Assembly: GCA_022709105.1 (NCBI GenBank)
Contig: JAKIXL010000026.1
Coordinates: forward strand, 307 to 14,487
From: Thermoplasmatota archaeon
GTDB lineage: Archaea; Thermoplasmatota; Thermoplasmata; Methanomassiliicoccales; Methanomassiliicoccaceae
Direction: 5' to 3'
DNA length: 14,181 nt
Within the stretch, counting starts at the first letter, position 1; each line of letters opens with the position of its first letter. Shown piece after piece: positions 12,797 through 14,181 of this stretch. The notes under the pieces were generated by a model. That model was not told where the DNA came from. It searched no databases and saw only the letters and a list, made by a program, of their open reading frames with translations. The position numbers were made by a program, and so were the translations under genes.

Positions 12797-14181
12797 TCAA
12801 TCCCTTTTTCGTGCGATCACCTTCACCACCTCCATCCAGAAGGTCCCTGCGATCGCCAGGGCGATGATGAGGCCCCACACCTCAGGCGGAAGGGAGGTGG
12901 TCTTGATCGCATCGTGAAGGAAAGAGGCTTCGGAGGCGAGCAGTGCGAAAAAAATGGCGGCCACTACCCAAAGGTCCATCGTGCGGTTGCTCAGTGGCCC
13001 AAGCTTGTACATCGGCTGCCGTTCCGACCGCATGTTGAGCGCCAACAGAACATGGCCGATCAGCCAGGTGACGAATGCTGCGGTCTGGGCTAGAACCAGG
13101 TCGTTGTAGCTCGTTCGAGCGATGTAATAGGCTAGGAAGACCGCTATGAACAGTCCGGCCGACGATGCGAAGATGGACGCGACCATCCTGCGATCGAGAA
13201 AGGGATCTCGGGGATCGCGGGGAGGTATCAGCATGATGTCCCTCTCAGCCTTCTCTGCAACGAAGGCCGCCGACGCTCCCAGGTCCATGAACAGCTCCAA
13301 CAGTATGATCTGGAGCGGAGTGAAGGGGACATCCAGCAGAAGGACGACCGCTGTCATGGTCACAGCGATCAGCGCGACCTTGCAAGCGAGATAGTAGCGC
13401 ACACCTTTGGTGAGATTTGCAAAGAGCTTACGCCCCTCTCGGATCGCCTGGACGATGGTGTTGAAGTTGTTGTCCCTGAGCACCACGTCCGCGGATTCCC
13501 TGGCCACGTCCGTTCCTCCCTGGCCCATGGCCACCCCGATGTCCGCCGCCATCAAGGCCGGCGCGTCATTGATGCCATCTCCGGTGACGGCTACCCTGTC
13601 CCCGCGGGCCTGGAAGGCCTTCACTATGCGGAGCTTCTGTTCTGGCGAGGTCCGGGCGAACACTCCCGCCGTGCCGATCGCCTCGGCCAACGCGGCCTCG
13701 TCCATCTTGTCTAACTCGTTCCCTAGGGCCAATCTCCCTACCGGCAGGCCGACCTGATGGGCCACCGCTCTCGCTGTCAGGGGGTGGTCGCCGGTGATCA
13801 TAACCGGGCGTATGCCAGCCCCCTCCACGGCTTCGATGGCCGTCCGGGCCTCCGGCCGAGGGGGATCGAACATGCCGACCATCCCGGCGAACACCATTTT
13901 GCCATCCAGGCCCTCGGCCACCCCGAGGACCCTAAACCCTCTAGATGCCATATCTTCCATGCGCGCGAGGAATGCGGCCCTCGATCCCTCATCCAGGGTC
14001 ACCATCGCGCCGTCCTCAAGATAATGGGTGCAAGGTCCTAGAACGTCCTCAGGGGACCCTTTGAATATCTCCCTACGTCCTGCGGGCCCCTCGACCAAGA
14101 CCGACATCCGCCTGAGCGCACTATCGAACGGACGTTCGGAGAGGACCCTCTCTCTTGCCCGTAGGCCGCCGACATCTATGC
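12797..14181 (-). CDS. P-type cation-transporting ATPase, C-terminal part (runs off window)
   Basis: The C-terminal 460 or so residues of a P2-like cation-pumping ATPase; the frame is still open at the right edge. Seen in order, with positions counted from the in-frame Met at 14107: the end of the nucleotide-binding domain (PFDSALRRMSVLV just before, then KGSPEDVL at 16-23); FDPPRPEARTAIEAVEGAGI (80-99); the P-domain ITGDHPLTA (104-112); and the hinge TGDGINDAPALMAADIGVAM (175-194). The C-terminal membrane domain follows. The phosphorylated DKTGT and helices M1-M4 lie outside the window. In M6 the segment LLELFMDLGAS (269-279) keeps the aspartate that corresponds to SERCA D800, but has Glu where SERCA has N796, so ion choice may differ from Ca2+. 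There is no C-terminal regulatory extension. The Met at 14107 is internal and not the start. Confidence 0.93.
   Translation of the reverse strand, partial: IDVGGLRARERVLSERPFDSALRRMSVLVEGPAGRREIFKGSPEDVLGPCTHYLEDGAMVTLDEGSRAAFLARMEDMASRGFRVLGVAEGLDGKMVFAGMVGMFDPPRPEARTAIEAVEGAGIRPVMITGDHPLTARAVAHQVGLPVGRLALGNELDKMDEAALAEAIGTAGVFARTSPEQKLRIVKAFQARGDRVAVTGDGINDAPALMAADIGVAMGQGGTDVARESADVVLRDNNFNTIVQAIREGRKLFANLTKGVRYYLACKVALIAVTMTAVVLLLDVPFTPLQIILLELFMDLGASAAFVAEKAERDIMLIPPRDPRDPFLDRRMVASIFASSAGLFIAVFLAYYIARTSYNDLVLAQTAAFVTWLIGHVLLALNMRSERQPMYKLGPLSNRTMDLWVVAAIFFALLASEASFLHDAIKTTSLPPEVWGLIIALAIAGTFWMEVVKVIARKRD

Noticed and set aside
1..14181. CRISPR array, tRNA, rRNA, insertion sequence or defence system
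   Set aside because: No spaced direct repeats, no T-arm or anticodon-arm patterns, and no transposase, integrase or nuclease-toxin genes were seen on either strand.

Overview
The window reads as archaeal euryarchaeal DNA of about 60% GC, most likely Thermoplasmata and possibly Methanomassiliicoccales-like. This placement is inferred from gene content and composition; no rRNA or other marker is present. The archaeal genes are CDP-archaeol synthase, a family-4 uracil-DNA glycosylase, an Fe-S XPD helicase, a TrmB-type regulator, an MTH1187-type thiamine-binding protein and methanogen-type phosphoserine synthesis. Many starts lie about 25 bp downstream of TATA-like boxes, which fits leaderless or short-leader transcription.

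Layout. At 245-1810 (+) are two family-2 glycosyltransferases, each with its own TATA-like box. At 1785-3404 (-) is a tight three-gene cluster, carS > pyrE > family-4 UDG, with a 1-bp gap and then an ATGA overlap. A cupin (+, 3555-3893) diverges from carS and runs tail to tail into a TrmB-like regulator (-, 3888-4667). That regulator diverges from a NapH-like membrane polyferredoxin (+, 4731-5486). Next are a GPR1/FUN34/YaaH (SatP) acetate transporter (-, 5513-6130), an XPD-family helicase (-, 6214-8112) and a conserved hypothetical protein (-, 8179-8586). A dyad-rich intergenic region leads to the thiamine-binding protein (+, 8805-9098). A class V aminotransferase > serA operon (-, 11782 to 9105) is preceded by a long, structured leader. 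The window ends with a dimeric alpha/beta-barrel small protein (-, 12032-12394), a weak small-ORF candidate (-, 12440-12697) and the C-terminal two thirds of a P-type cation ATPase (-), which runs off the right edge.

How the genes work together. CarS uses CTP and PyrE supplies the pyrimidine nucleotide pool, so the carS-pyrE-udg cluster joins pyrimidine supply, lipid head-group activation and uracil removal from DNA. SerA and the aminotransferase together convert 3-phosphoglycerate to phosphoserine. The TrmB/NapH pair shares one AT-rich divergent promoter region and may be a regulator and its target.

I see no rRNA, tRNA, CRISPR array, insertion sequence, integrase or defence island, and the gene set looks like ordinary chromosome. 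The most notable signals are non-coding: a 15-bp inverted repeat that buries the XPD start codon, tandem dyads at the thiamine-binding gene promoter, and stacked hairpins in the aminotransferase-serA leader.
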